Counted from the first letter of the stretch, positions 1 through 6,587 are shown. The stretch: DNA of 6,792 nt from Actinomycetota bacterium (GCA_005788585.1 SYBY01000072.1:1-6792); one strand, 5' to 3'. Notes: generated from the sequence alone by a model not told the origin. Program-made: numbers and translations.

Positions 1-1
1 G

Positions 2-721
2 GAGCCGATCCCCGAGCGCGAGTACGTCGTGCCGCGGGAGTCGATGGTCGACGTCACGCAGTCGATGGCCTGCATCCAGTGCGGCGCCTGCGTCTCGGAC
101 TGCCTCTCGATGGAGGCCGACCCGCTGTTCGTCGGCCCGGCGGCGCTCGCCAAGAGCTACCGCTTCGTCGGTGACCCGCGCGACGCCATGCAGGAGGTCC
201 GCCTGAAGGACCTCTCCGAGGATCCCCACGGCATCTACGACTGCACGCACTGCTTCAAGTGCATCGAGGCGTGCCCCAAGGGCGTCGCGCCGATGTCGCA
301 GATCATGCGGCTGCGCCGGATCGCGGGCAACGACCACCACATCGTCGACCGCAACAACGGCGAGCGTCACGAGCGCGCGTTCGTGAACCTCATCCGCGAC
401 CACGGCCTCCTGTGGGAGGCCGAGCTGCTGCCCCGTTCGCTGGGCGGCGACTCGTGGTTCGGCAAGTTCCACCCGGCCGCCGGCCAGGAGCTCGCCTCCT
501 CGCTGCCGGTCATCGCCAAGGGCCTGCTGCGCGGCAAGGTCTCGATCGGCGGCGCGCTGAAGCCGCACAAGATCCCGGCCGAGGACCTCAAGCAGGTCCA
601 GCGCATCTACGAGACCGTCGAGGGTCGCGAGGAGCGCGTCGAGTTCAACCTGTACATCTCAGGCAAGGACGAGGACCTGCTGCCGTCGTCGTCCGAGGCC
701 ACCGAGGAGGCGTCCGCCTGA
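2..721 (+). CDS. sdhB: Succinate dehydrogenase/fumarate reductase iron-sulfur subunit, type E-like (5' partial)
   Basis: Electron-transfer subunit of a succinate:quinone oxidoreductase or fumarate reductase; its clusters carry electrons between the flavoprotein and the quinone-side subunit. The frame is open from base 2 with no stop, and the usual N-terminal [2Fe-2S] domain is absent, so the gene begins upstream; the ATG at 29 is internal. Numbering from that ATG, the first motif is C15-C18-C21-C25 (ACIQCGAC, last Cys followed by Leu instead of the usual Pro). Next comes the family block GPAALAKSYRF..GDPRD (36-52), then C72-C75-C78-C82 (CTHCFKCIEACPKG). Classical SdhB/FrdB has a non-Cys residue at the C75 position and holds a [3Fe-4S] cluster; Cys here predicts a [4Fe-4S]. 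A tail of about 145 residues after this motif, absent from E. coli SdhB, fits the longer type E B subunits. It ends in TGATG overlap with the next gene, so the two are translationally coupled. Family assignment is secure; direction of catalysis is not known. Confidence 0.9.
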   Translation, partial: EPIPEREYVVPRESMVDVTQSMACIQCGACVSDCLSMEADPLFVGPAALAKSYRFVGDPRDAMQEVRLKDLSEDPHGIYDCTHCFKCIEACPKGVAPMSQIMRLRRIAGNDHHIVDRNNGERHERAFVNLIRDHGLLWEAELLPRSLGGDSWFGKFHPAAGQELASSLPVIAKGLLRGKVSIGGALKPHKIPAEDLKQVQRIYETVEGREERVEFNLYISGKDEDLLPSSSEATEEASA

Positions 722-1641
722 TGAAGGTCGCGTACTGGCCCGGCTGTGTCAGCCGTGGTTTCACCCCCGAGCTGCACGGCTCGATGGAGAAGGTCGCCCC
801 GCTGCTCGACATCGAGCTCGTCCCGCTCGACCGCGCGTGCTGCACGGGCGCCGGCGTCATCGCCGAGCACAGCCAGGAGCTCGCCGACTCGCTGAACGCC
901 CGCACGTTCGCCTTGGCCCAGCAGGTCGCCGGCGCGGACCTCATGATGAACATCTGCTCGACCTGTCAGGGCGCGCAGAGCGAGTGCCAGGAGCGTCTCG
1001 ACGCCAGCGCCGAGTACCGCGCGCACATCAACGAGAACCTCGCGCCCGAAGGCCTCGAGTACCAGCCGAACATCGCGAACAAGAACTTCCTGTGGGTCCT
1101 GGTCGAGGAGATCGGCCTGGACAACCTGAAGTCGATGGTCAAGCGCCCGCTGACCGACCTGCGGGTCGGCCCGTTCTACGGGTGCTACATCGTGCGTCCG
1201 AAGGACCGCCTCGGGATCGACGGCGCCAACCCGCGTGACTCGTACCTCGAGCAGGTCATCGAGACGCTCGGCGGCACCACGGTCGACTACGCCGGCAGCC
1301 AGAAGTGCTGTGGGTTCCCGATCATCACGATGAACAAGCAGGTGTCGCTCAAGCAGGCCGGCACGCACCTCGCCGACGCGACCGACGCCGACGCGGACTG
1401 CCTCGTGACGCCGTGCCCGCTGTGCCACCTGAACCTCGACCTCCAGCAGCCGCTCGCCGGCCCGGTGGTCGGGCGGGACCTGAAGATGCCGGTGCTGCAC
1501 CTGCCGCAGCTCGTCGGCCTCGCGCGCGGGCTCGACCCGAAGGACCTCGGGCTGAACAAGCACATCGTCAAGCCGACCGCGGTCATCGACTGGTCGACCT
1601 CGGTCGTGGGCGCCGTCGGCGCCGGCGCGGGCGGCTGGTAG
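721..1641 (+). CDS. CCG-domain (HdrB/SdhE-like) iron-sulfur subunit of succinate:quinone oxidoreductase
   Basis: A 306-residue protein with two CCG (cysteine-rich) domains, as in heterodisulfide reductase subunit B and the SdhE/MfrE subunit of type E succinate dehydrogenases and methylmenaquinol:fumarate reductases. Domain 1 has C9, C40-C41 and C79-x2-C82; domain 2 has C155, C196-C197 and C232-x2-C235. These ten cysteines match the layout that binds two noncubane [4Fe-4S] clusters in HdrB. Domain 1 reads CCTGAG, not CCG; domain 2 is canonical CCGFP. Beside an SdhB-type subunit, the likely job is quinone-side electron transfer in place of haem b membrane anchors; no transmembrane helix is evident. 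The C-terminus (about 285-306) is Ala/Gly/Val-rich with two Trp and could touch the membrane, which is inference. The ATG at 721 shares one base with the upstream stop; a Shine-Dalgarno GAGGAGG lies at 704-710. Some annotations call this subunit SdhE or SdhC; SdhE also names an unrelated flavinylation factor, so no symbol is given. A true disulfide reductase role is less likely in this context. Confidence 0.9.
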   Translation: MKVAYWPGCVSRGFTPELHGSMEKVAPLLDIELVPLDRACCTGAGVIAEHSQELADSLNARTFALAQQVAGADLMMNICSTCQGAQSECQERLDASAEYRAHINENLAPEGLEYQPNIANKNFLWVLVEEIGLDNLKSMVKRPLTDLRVGPFYGCYIVRPKDRLGIDGANPRDSYLEQVIETLGGTTVDYAGSQKCCGFPIITMNKQVSLKQAGTHLADATDADADCLVTPCPLCHLNLDLQQPLAGPVVGRDLKMPVLHLPQLVGLARGLDPKDLGLNKHIVKPTAVIDWSTSVVGAVGAGAGGW

Positions 1642-1651
1642 CAACGATATG

Positions 1652-1685
1652 ACCGCGAGCGCGCCAGTTCTGGCGCGCTCGCGGT
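1652..1685 (+). terminator. Hairpin terminator of the succinate dehydrogenase operon
   Basis: A perfect inverted repeat: ACCGCGAGCGCGCCA (1652-1666), loop GTTC, and its exact complement (1671-1685). It begins 11 bases after the stop of the CCG-subunit gene. The 15-bp, very GC-rich stem is followed by TCAGTTGTTCG, which is only moderately T-rich, so it is not a textbook intrinsic terminator; weak T-tracts are common in high-GC actinobacteria. It separates this operon from the next gene. Confidence 0.85.
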
Positions 1686-1799
1686 TCAGTTGTTCGTCCA
1701 ACGGACGATCCCCCGACTTCCGGTAGGGCGTACGGTTCGAGAGCCCAGCGCGTCTCTCACCCCGGTGGGCCGGCAGAAACCCCGATCCCGACGGAGCCC
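1686..1799 (+). promoter_or_regulatory. Leader/promoter region of the PAS-GGDEF-EAL gene with short inverted repeats
   Basis: These 114 bases between the terminator and the GTG start must hold the promoter of the next gene if the hairpin stops transcription. Visible elements are an inverted repeat TCGTCC-AAC-GGACGA (1694-1708), a -10-like TACGGT (1731-1736) without a convincing -35, and GAGAG (1739-1743) complementary to CTCTC (1754-1758). GGAG at 1793-1796 is the ribosome binding site, only 3 bases from the GTG. No known riboswitch class could be matched. That something regulatory is here is likely; which element acts is unknown. Confidence 0.35.
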
Positions 1800-4700
1800 G
1801 TGCAGCCAGACTGGAACGCCGCGCTGGACGAAGCGTCCGACCTCCTGTGCGAGGGGGTGCTCCTTCACGCGCCGGACGGAACCATCGTCCAGTCGAATGC
1901 CGCGGCCCGGACGATCCTCGGCCTGACCGCCGACCAGCTGCACGGACACGCACCCTCGGACCCCGGGTGGGTCACCGTCGACGCGGACGGGCGAGTCCTG
2001 ACGCCGGACCGGTTCCCCCGAGCCGTTGCCCAGCGCACGGGCATCACGCAGCGCGATGTCCTCGTCGGACTGCATCACCCCGCCGGGGACATCCGCTGGC
2101 TGTCTGTGACGGCTGTGCCGATCGGGACCGGACCTGACGGCGTCGTGGTGCGGCTTGCTGACGTCACCGCGCGTCAGGCGTCACACCGCGACCTCGCGCA
2201 TCAGGCGCAGCGCATGGCCGACGTGGAGGAGATCGCGCTGCTCGGCACCTGGGAGTTCGAGCTGCCCGATCAGCGGCTGATCCTCTCCGACGGCATGTAC
2301 CGGCTCCTCGGTCACACGCCCGACAGCCTGCCGCCCGAGCGCGCGACCTTCGAGCAGTTCGTGCTCACCGAGGACCGTGCCAGGGTGTTGGCCAGCCTCG
2401 AGGAGACCGTCGCCGCGGGCCGGGACTTCAACATCGTCCACCGCATCCGGCGTGCCGACGGGTCGGTCGGCACGTTCCGCGTCCGCGGCCGTCCCCAGGT
2501 CGACGACGGGGGCAACGTGGTGCGTGTCGTCGGCACGACCCAGGACATCACCGAGCCCGCACGGATGGAGCGCGACCTCGCCCGAGCACGCGACCAGCTG
2601 CGCGGCGTGCTCGACGCTGTGACCGAGCACGCCATCGTCGCGACGAATCCCTGGGGCGTCATCAGCGACATGAACCGCGGCGCCGAGCTGATGTTCGGCT
2701 ATACGGCCGAGGAGATGATCGGGCGCACCCCGGGCGTCTGGCACGACCGCGACGAGGTCTTCGCCCGGGCCAAGGAGCTCGGGATCCCGCCCAGCCTCGA
2801 CGTGTTCACGATGAACCCGCGGATGCACGCACCGGAGACCCGCGAGTGGACCTTCGTGCGCAAGGACGGCGAGCGCCGGCGGATGGTCATGACCATCACG
2901 GTCCAGCGCGACCACGACGACAAGGTCGTCGGCTACATCAGCGTGGCGCGCGACATCACCGAACCACACCGCGCCGAAGCCGCCCGGCGGCGGGCCGAGG
3001 CGCGCTTCCGCACCGCCTTCGACCACGCGCCGATCGGCGTCGGGCTCGTCGACCTGTCGACCGGGTCGCCGGGCCGGCTGCTCGACGCCAACCGGGCGCT
3101 CGCGCTGCTCGTGGGCCGCGAGGAGGACGAACTGGACGGCGTGACCCTCGCAACGCTGGTGCATCCCGAGGACGCGACCGCCCTCCAGGAGCGGTTGTGC
3201 GACCTGGCCAACCAGCGCCTGCCGAGCTTCCAGAGCGAGCTCCGCCTCATGCACCGCGACGGGCGGTTCGTCTGGGCGCTGCTCGGCGGCGCCGCCGACC
3301 TGGACCCGGACGGGTCGGACGAGTCGACCGCGGTCCTGCAGATCCTCGACATCACGGAGCGCAAGCGCTTCGAGGGCCAGCTGCAGTACCTCGCCGACCA
3401 CGACCCGCTGACCGGCATGTTCAACCGGCGCCGCTTCGAGGAGGAACTCGAACGAGCCCTCGCGCACGCCGAGCGCTACCGCGTCCCGGGCGCGCTCATG
3501 GTCGTCGACCTCGACGGGCTGAAGGCCGTCAACGACACCCTCGGGCACGCGATCGGCGACGAGCTCATCGAACGCGTCGCGCGCCTCCTGCGCCACTCGC
3601 TGCGCACCAGCGACGTCGTCGCGCGCCTGGGCGGCGACGCGTTCGGGGTGCTGCTCCCCCAGCTGTCCGCCGACGACGCGGTGCAGGTCGCCGAGAAGCT
3701 CCTCGAGGAGCTGCGCGACGGCGGCGTCGTGCTCACCGCCAACCGGCATGGTCGCGTGACCGCGTCGATCGGCATCACCACCTGGGACGGTCCGCCGGCG
3801 CACGCGCCCCACGAGCTGCTCATCCAGGCCGACCTCGCGATGTACGCCGCGAAGGAAGCCGGCCGCGACCGCTTCGCGGTGCACGATCCCTCCGAGCACG
3901 CCGAGCACGAACCGCTCGGCACGGCCTGGCTGGACCGGCTGCGCGACGCGCTCGACGTCGAGGACGGCTTCGCCCTGCACGCGCAGCCGATCGTGCCGCT
4001 CACGGCCGACGATCCCGAGGACCTCGAGCGCTTCGAGCTGCTCGTGCGCATGCGCACCGAGGACGGCTCGCTGGTGCCTCCCGGGACGTTCCTCACGCTC
4101 GCCGAGCGCTACGACCTCGTGCAGCAGCTCGACCGCTGGGTCCTGGGCCGCGCCCTGGACCTCATCCGCCGGCGCGAGGCCGCAGGCCGCCCGGTGAGCC
4201 TGACGGTCAACCTCTCGGGACGGACCGTGAACGACCCCACGCTGGCGCGCGACGTCGAGCTTCTCCTGCGGGACGGGCCGATCCGCGAAGGCGCCCTCAC
4301 GGTCGAGGTCACCGAGACCGAGGCCATCGTCAACATCGACCGGGCGCGCGTGCTGGCCCGTGACCTGCGGGCGCTGGGATGCCGCTTTGCGCTCGACGAC
4401 TTCGGCGCCGGGTTCGCATCGTTCTACTACCTCAAGCACCTGGCGTTCGACCTGCTCAAGATCGACGGGGAGTTCATCCGCCAGCTGCCGATCACGCCGA
4501 CCGACCGGCTCGTGGTGCGCGCGGTCGTCGACATCGCCAAGGCGATGGGCACCCAGACCTGCGCCGAGTTCGTCGGCGACGACGAGACCGTCGAGCTGCT
4601 GCGCGACCTCGGCGTCGACTACGGGCAGGGGTTCCACCTCGGCCGGCCGCGGCCGATCGAGGAGCTCCTGCGCGAGGGCGCCTCGGACGCACCTCACTAG
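1800..4700 (+). CDS. Four-PAS, degenerate-GGDEF, EAL-domain c-di-GMP phosphodiesterase
   Basis: A 966-residue soluble signalling protein with no transmembrane segment. Order: PAS1 (about 8-125), PAS2 (140-252, ending TTQDITE), PAS3 (262-388, ending VARDITE), PAS4 (400-521, ending LDITERK), GGDEF (about 530-695), EAL (about 705-958). In the GGDEF domain the metal Asp (D570), guanine-binding N578 and D587, and phosphate-binding K685 and R689 are present, but the signature is G611-G612-D613-A614-F615, losing the conserved fourth-position Glu. An RxxD inhibitory site (R602-D605) sits the usual five residues before it. In the EAL domain E746 (as ELLVR), N804, E836, D866-D867 (DDFGAG), K887, E923 and Q943 match the catalytic set, so hydrolysis of c-di-GMP to pGpG is predicted; the usual AEGVE reads AEFVG. 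Cyclase activity is probably weak or lost, with GGDEF acting as a GTP- or c-di-GMP-binding regulator of EAL (inference). PAS ligands cannot be read from sequence. The GTG start is the first available in frame and follows GGAG at 1793-1796. Confidence 0.94.
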   Translation: MQPDWNAALDEASDLLCEGVLLHAPDGTIVQSNAAARTILGLTADQLHGHAPSDPGWVTVDADGRVLTPDRFPRAVAQRTGITQRDVLVGLHHPAGDIRWLSVTAVPIGTGPDGVVVRLADVTARQASHRDLAHQAQRMADVEEIALLGTWEFELPDQRLILSDGMYRLLGHTPDSLPPERATFEQFVLTEDRARVLASLEETVAAGRDFNIVHRIRRADGSVGTFRVRGRPQVDDGGNVVRVVGTTQDITEPARMERDLARARDQLRGVLDAVTEHAIVATNPWGVISDMNRGAELMFGYTAEEMIGRTPGVWHDRDEVFARAKELGIPPSLDVFTMNPRMHAPETREWTFVRKDGERRRMVMTITVQRDHDDKVVGYISVARDITEPHRAEAARRRAEARFRTAFDHAPIGVGLVDLSTGSPGRLLDANRALALLVGREEDELDGVTLATLVHPEDATALQERLCDLANQRLPSFQSELRLMHRDGRFVWALLGGAADLDPDGSDESTAVLQILDITERKRFEGQLQYLADHDPLTGMFNRRRFEEELERALAHAERYRVPGALMVVDLDGLKAVNDTLGHAIGDELIERVARLLRHSLRTSDVVARLGGDAFGVLLPQLSADDAVQVAEKLLEELRDGGVVLTANRHGRVTASIGITTWDGPPAHAPHELLIQADLAMYAAKEAGRDRFAVHDPSEHAEHEPLGTAWLDRLRDALDVEDGFALHAQPIVPLTADDPEDLERFELLVRMRTEDGSLVPPGTFLTLAERYDLVQQLDRWVLGRALDLIRRREAAGRPVSLTVNLSGRTVNDPTLARDVELLLRDGPIREGALTVEVTETEAIVNIDRARVLARDLRALGCRFALDDFGAGFASFYYLKHLAFDLLKIDGEFIRQLPITPTDRLVVRAVVDIAKAMGTQTCAEFVGDDETVELLRDLGVDYGQGFHLGRPRPIEELLREGASDAPH

Positions 4701-4710
4701 CGTGGAAGGG

Positions 4711-5745
4711 GTGCCCCGCCCGCTTCGCCTGAGCGTCCTCGACCAGTCGCCCGTCGCCGCCGGGCGCTCCGGCGCCGACGCGCTGGCGGCGACGCTGGAG
4801 CTCGCGCGGCTCGCCGACCGCCTCGGCTACCACCGCTACTGGGTCGCCGAGCACCACGGCGGGGGCATGATCGCCGGGCCGAGCCCCGAGGTCCTGATCG
4901 GGCCGATCGCCGCGGCCACCGAGCACATCCGCGTCGGCAGCGGCGGCGTCATGCTGCCCCACTACAGCCCCCTGAAGGTCGCCGAGAGCTTCGGAGTGCT
5001 CAGCGCGCTGTTCCCCGGGCGGATCGACCTGGGCGTCGGACGGGCGTCGGGCACCGATCCGCTGACCGCCTTCGCTCTCCAGCGCGACCGGCGCGACCGC
5101 GCGCCCGACGACTTCCCCGAGCAGCTCGCCGAGCTTCTGGCGCACCTCACGGGCACCATGCCGTCCGACCACCCGTTCGCGCGCATCAGCGCGCTGCCCG
5201 ACCCGGCGCTGCGACCGGAGCCGTGGCTCCTCGGCTCGTCGCCGCAGAGCGCGATCTGGGCGGCGGACCTGGGACTCCCGTACGCCTTCGCCGACTTCAT
5301 CAACCCGCAGGGTGCGGGCATCGCCGCGTCCTACGTGGAGCGGTTCCAGCCGTCACAGTTCGCCGACACCGTGCAGCCCGCGGTCGCGGCCTGGGCGCTG
5401 GCCGCGGACACCGAGGAGGAGGCGCAGCGCCTCGCCGCTCCCGCCCGCCTCGCCTTCCGGCGGCTGCGCCGCGGCGCACCGGAGCCGATCGCCTCGGTGG
5501 ACGACGCCATCGCCGTCCTGGAGGCCGAGGGGCGCGACCCGCTCGCGCCGTCCCGCGGCCGGCGCGAGATCGTCGGCACGCCCGAGCAGGTCCGCGACGG
5601 GCTGGCCGAGCTCGCCGACGCGTACGGCGCGTCTGAGGTGATCGTGGTGACGATCACGCACGACGAGTCAGCGCGGCGGCGCTCCTACGAGCTGATCGCC
5701 GGCGCGTTCGCGCTCGTCCCGGCCGCGTCGCGCGCCGCGGCCTGA
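4711..5745 (+). CDS. LLM-class (luciferase-like) flavin-dependent oxidoreductase
   Basis: A 344-residue TIM-barrel oxidoreductase of the bacterial luciferase superfamily, of the group that includes E. coli YhbW and MsnO8. Family marks are the N-terminal LSVLDQSPV (7-15), YWVAEHH (43-49), GPSPEVLIG (56-64), GGVMLPHYSPLKVAE (78-92), GRIDLGVGRA (103-112) and PWLLGSSPQSA near the middle. Length is normal for the family. Such enzymes use reduced FMN, or F420 in some branches, to oxidise or reduce small organic substrates; the substrate and the flavin cannot be told from sequence. The GTG at 4711 was preferred because the homology begins just after it and GGAAGG (4704-4709) precedes it, with GGA four bases away. 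GTG at 4702, one base after the preceding TAG, is possible and would add three residues. The tight junction with the c-di-GMP gene and absence of a promoter-sized gap indicate one transcript. Its 3' end overlaps the convergent gene by 61 bases. Confidence 0.92.
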   Translation: MPRPLRLSVLDQSPVAAGRSGADALAATLELARLADRLGYHRYWVAEHHGGGMIAGPSPEVLIGPIAAATEHIRVGSGGVMLPHYSPLKVAESFGVLSALFPGRIDLGVGRASGTDPLTAFALQRDRRDRAPDDFPEQLAELLAHLTGTMPSDHPFARISALPDPALRPEPWLLGSSPQSAIWAADLGLPYAFADFINPQGAGIAASYVERFQPSQFADTVQPAVAAWALAADTEEEAQRLAAPARLAFRRLRRGAPEPIASVDDAIAVLEAEGRDPLAPSRGRREIVGTPEQVRDGLAELADAYGASEVIVVTITHDESARRRSYELIAGAFALVPAASRAAA

Positions 5746-6494
5746 AGCACCGCCCGCTGACGCTGCGGCACGACGCCCGGCGCCCGGCGGCCGCGGACCG
5801 CGTCGGTGACGCCCAGCGGGATGTGGAGCACCGGGTCGTAGCGCAGTGCCCGCGGGCCCCGCTGCGGGCGCGTCGCGACGATCGCCGCGGCGACGGGTCC
5901 GGGCAGGTCGTACCGCGCCCAGCGCGCCTGGTGCGCGGCCGCCAGCGCGCGCACCAGCCGTGCCGACCGGCGCCGGCCCAGGGTCAGGGTCAGGGTGAGT
6001 TCCGCGGAGGTCCCGGCGTCCGGACGGTGCAGGAGCACGCCGATGTGGACGATGCCGCGCGTGCGCCGGGTCGTCGCCCGGATGCCCGCGATCCGCTCGA
6101 GCTCGATGTGCGCGCTGTCCCCGTCGCGGCCGGGCCCGTGGACGACGAGCCGGCGGTCGGTCAGCGTGACCGTGAGTCCGTGCGTGCCGCGCCACCGGCG
6201 CCGCGCGAGCACGCGCGTGCTGCCCGGCGCCCGCTTGACCGTCGTGGCGGCGTGCGCCGGCCAGGCGCTGAGCCGCGTCTCGCCCGGCAGCAGCACCAGG
6301 ACACCGCGCTCGTCGATGTCCGGGTACGCGCCGTCGCCGAGGCGCCGGCGGTCATGGGCGTACCCCAGGAGGACGAACCGCTGCGGGTCGCACCCCCGGA
6401 GGCCGTCATGGCCTGCGGGCGCTGGTGCGCGGCGCTCGGGGGTGCCCTGGACGAGTCGCAGGCGCGCCCCCTCTGATCGGCCCCCTCCGGTCAT
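5685..6494 (-). CDS. Hypothetical protein with a PH-like beta-rich domain
   Basis: A 269-residue protein with no function I can name. The reading frame has strong G/C third-position bias, while the competing frames give low-complexity Arg/Pro/Ala sequence, so this is the coding frame. The middle (about 64-165) alternates short strands and turns: LVLLPGET, HGLTVTLTDRRLVVHGPG, AHIELERIAGIRAT, GIVHIGVLLHRP and AELTLTLTLG, then a helix RSARLVRALAAAH. The xLTDRRLVV strand followed by a 'xIxLERIxGI' strand is typical of bacterial PH/GRAM-like domains, which often act as lipid- or protein-binding modules; this is fold-level inference. There is no signal peptide, transmembrane helix or catalytic motif. 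Start is uncertain: ATG at 6494 is the only in-frame ATG and lacks a Shine-Dalgarno, so translation may be leaderless; GTG at 6296 (Val67) would cut into the domain. Codons in the first 45 residues are less GC-biased than the rest. Its stop lies inside the end of the convergent oxidoreductase gene. Confidence 0.62.
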   Translation of the reverse strand: MTGGGRSEGARLRLVQGTPERRAPAPAGHDGLRGCDPQRFVLLGYAHDRRRLGDGAYPDIDERGVLVLLPGETRLSAWPAHAATTVKRAPGSTRVLARRRWRGTHGLTVTLTDRRLVVHGPGRDGDSAHIELERIAGIRATTRRTRGIVHIGVLLHRPDAGTSAELTLTLTLGRRRSARLVRALAAAHQARWARYDLPGPVAAAIVATRPQRGPRALRYDPVLHIPLGVTDAVRGRRAPGVVPQRQRAVLQAAARDAAGTSANAPAISS

Positions 6495-6566
6495 ACACCA
6501 AAAGAAAGCACATTCAGCGCCCGGTGTGTGCTGACGTGGTGGAGGAACCCAGCGGACTCGTCCTGT

Positions 6567-6587
6567 CCATCGTGTCGAACACCATGG
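6567..6587. promoter_or_regulatory. Operator-like 21-bp interrupted palindrome
   Basis: Outer arms CCAT/ATGG and inner arms GTGT/ACAC are arranged symmetrically around CGA, with one mismatched C between the arms on each side. Eight of ten base-pair positions are complementary. It ends 10 bases before a -10-like TACCGT (6598-6603), so it covers where the -35 box would be, a common place for a dimeric repressor such as a TetR-type protein. The promoter is weak by consensus, and the binding protein is unknown. Confidence 0.4.

Noticed and set aside
1720..1727. CCGGTAGG resembles part of a c-di-GMP-I (GEMM) riboswitch, and the downstream gene is a c-di-GMP enzyme.
   Set aside because: The other conserved GEMM parts (CAAACC and GCAAAGCC segments, tetraloop receptor) are absent nearby, so the match is too short to support a riboswitch.
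1690..1926. Short plus-strand open frame spanning the leader and the start of the sensor gene.
   Set aside because: No ribosome binding site, Arg/Ser-rich shadow sequence, and overlap with the well-supported sensor gene in another frame.
2181..4697. A very long minus-strand open frame (838 codons) antisense to the PAS-GGDEF-EAL gene.
   Set aside because: It mirrors the third-position GC bias of the real gene; its translation has no domain pattern, while the plus strand encodes six recognisable domains.
5980..5997. Three tandem copies of a 6-base unit (AGGGTC-type).
   Set aside because: It lies inside the PH-like gene and encodes an alternating Leu-Thr beta strand; too short to count as a repeat element.
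6208..6221. Perfect 14-bp palindrome AGCACGCGCGTGCT.
   Set aside because: It is inside coding sequence, and GC-rich palindromes of this size arise easily at this base composition.
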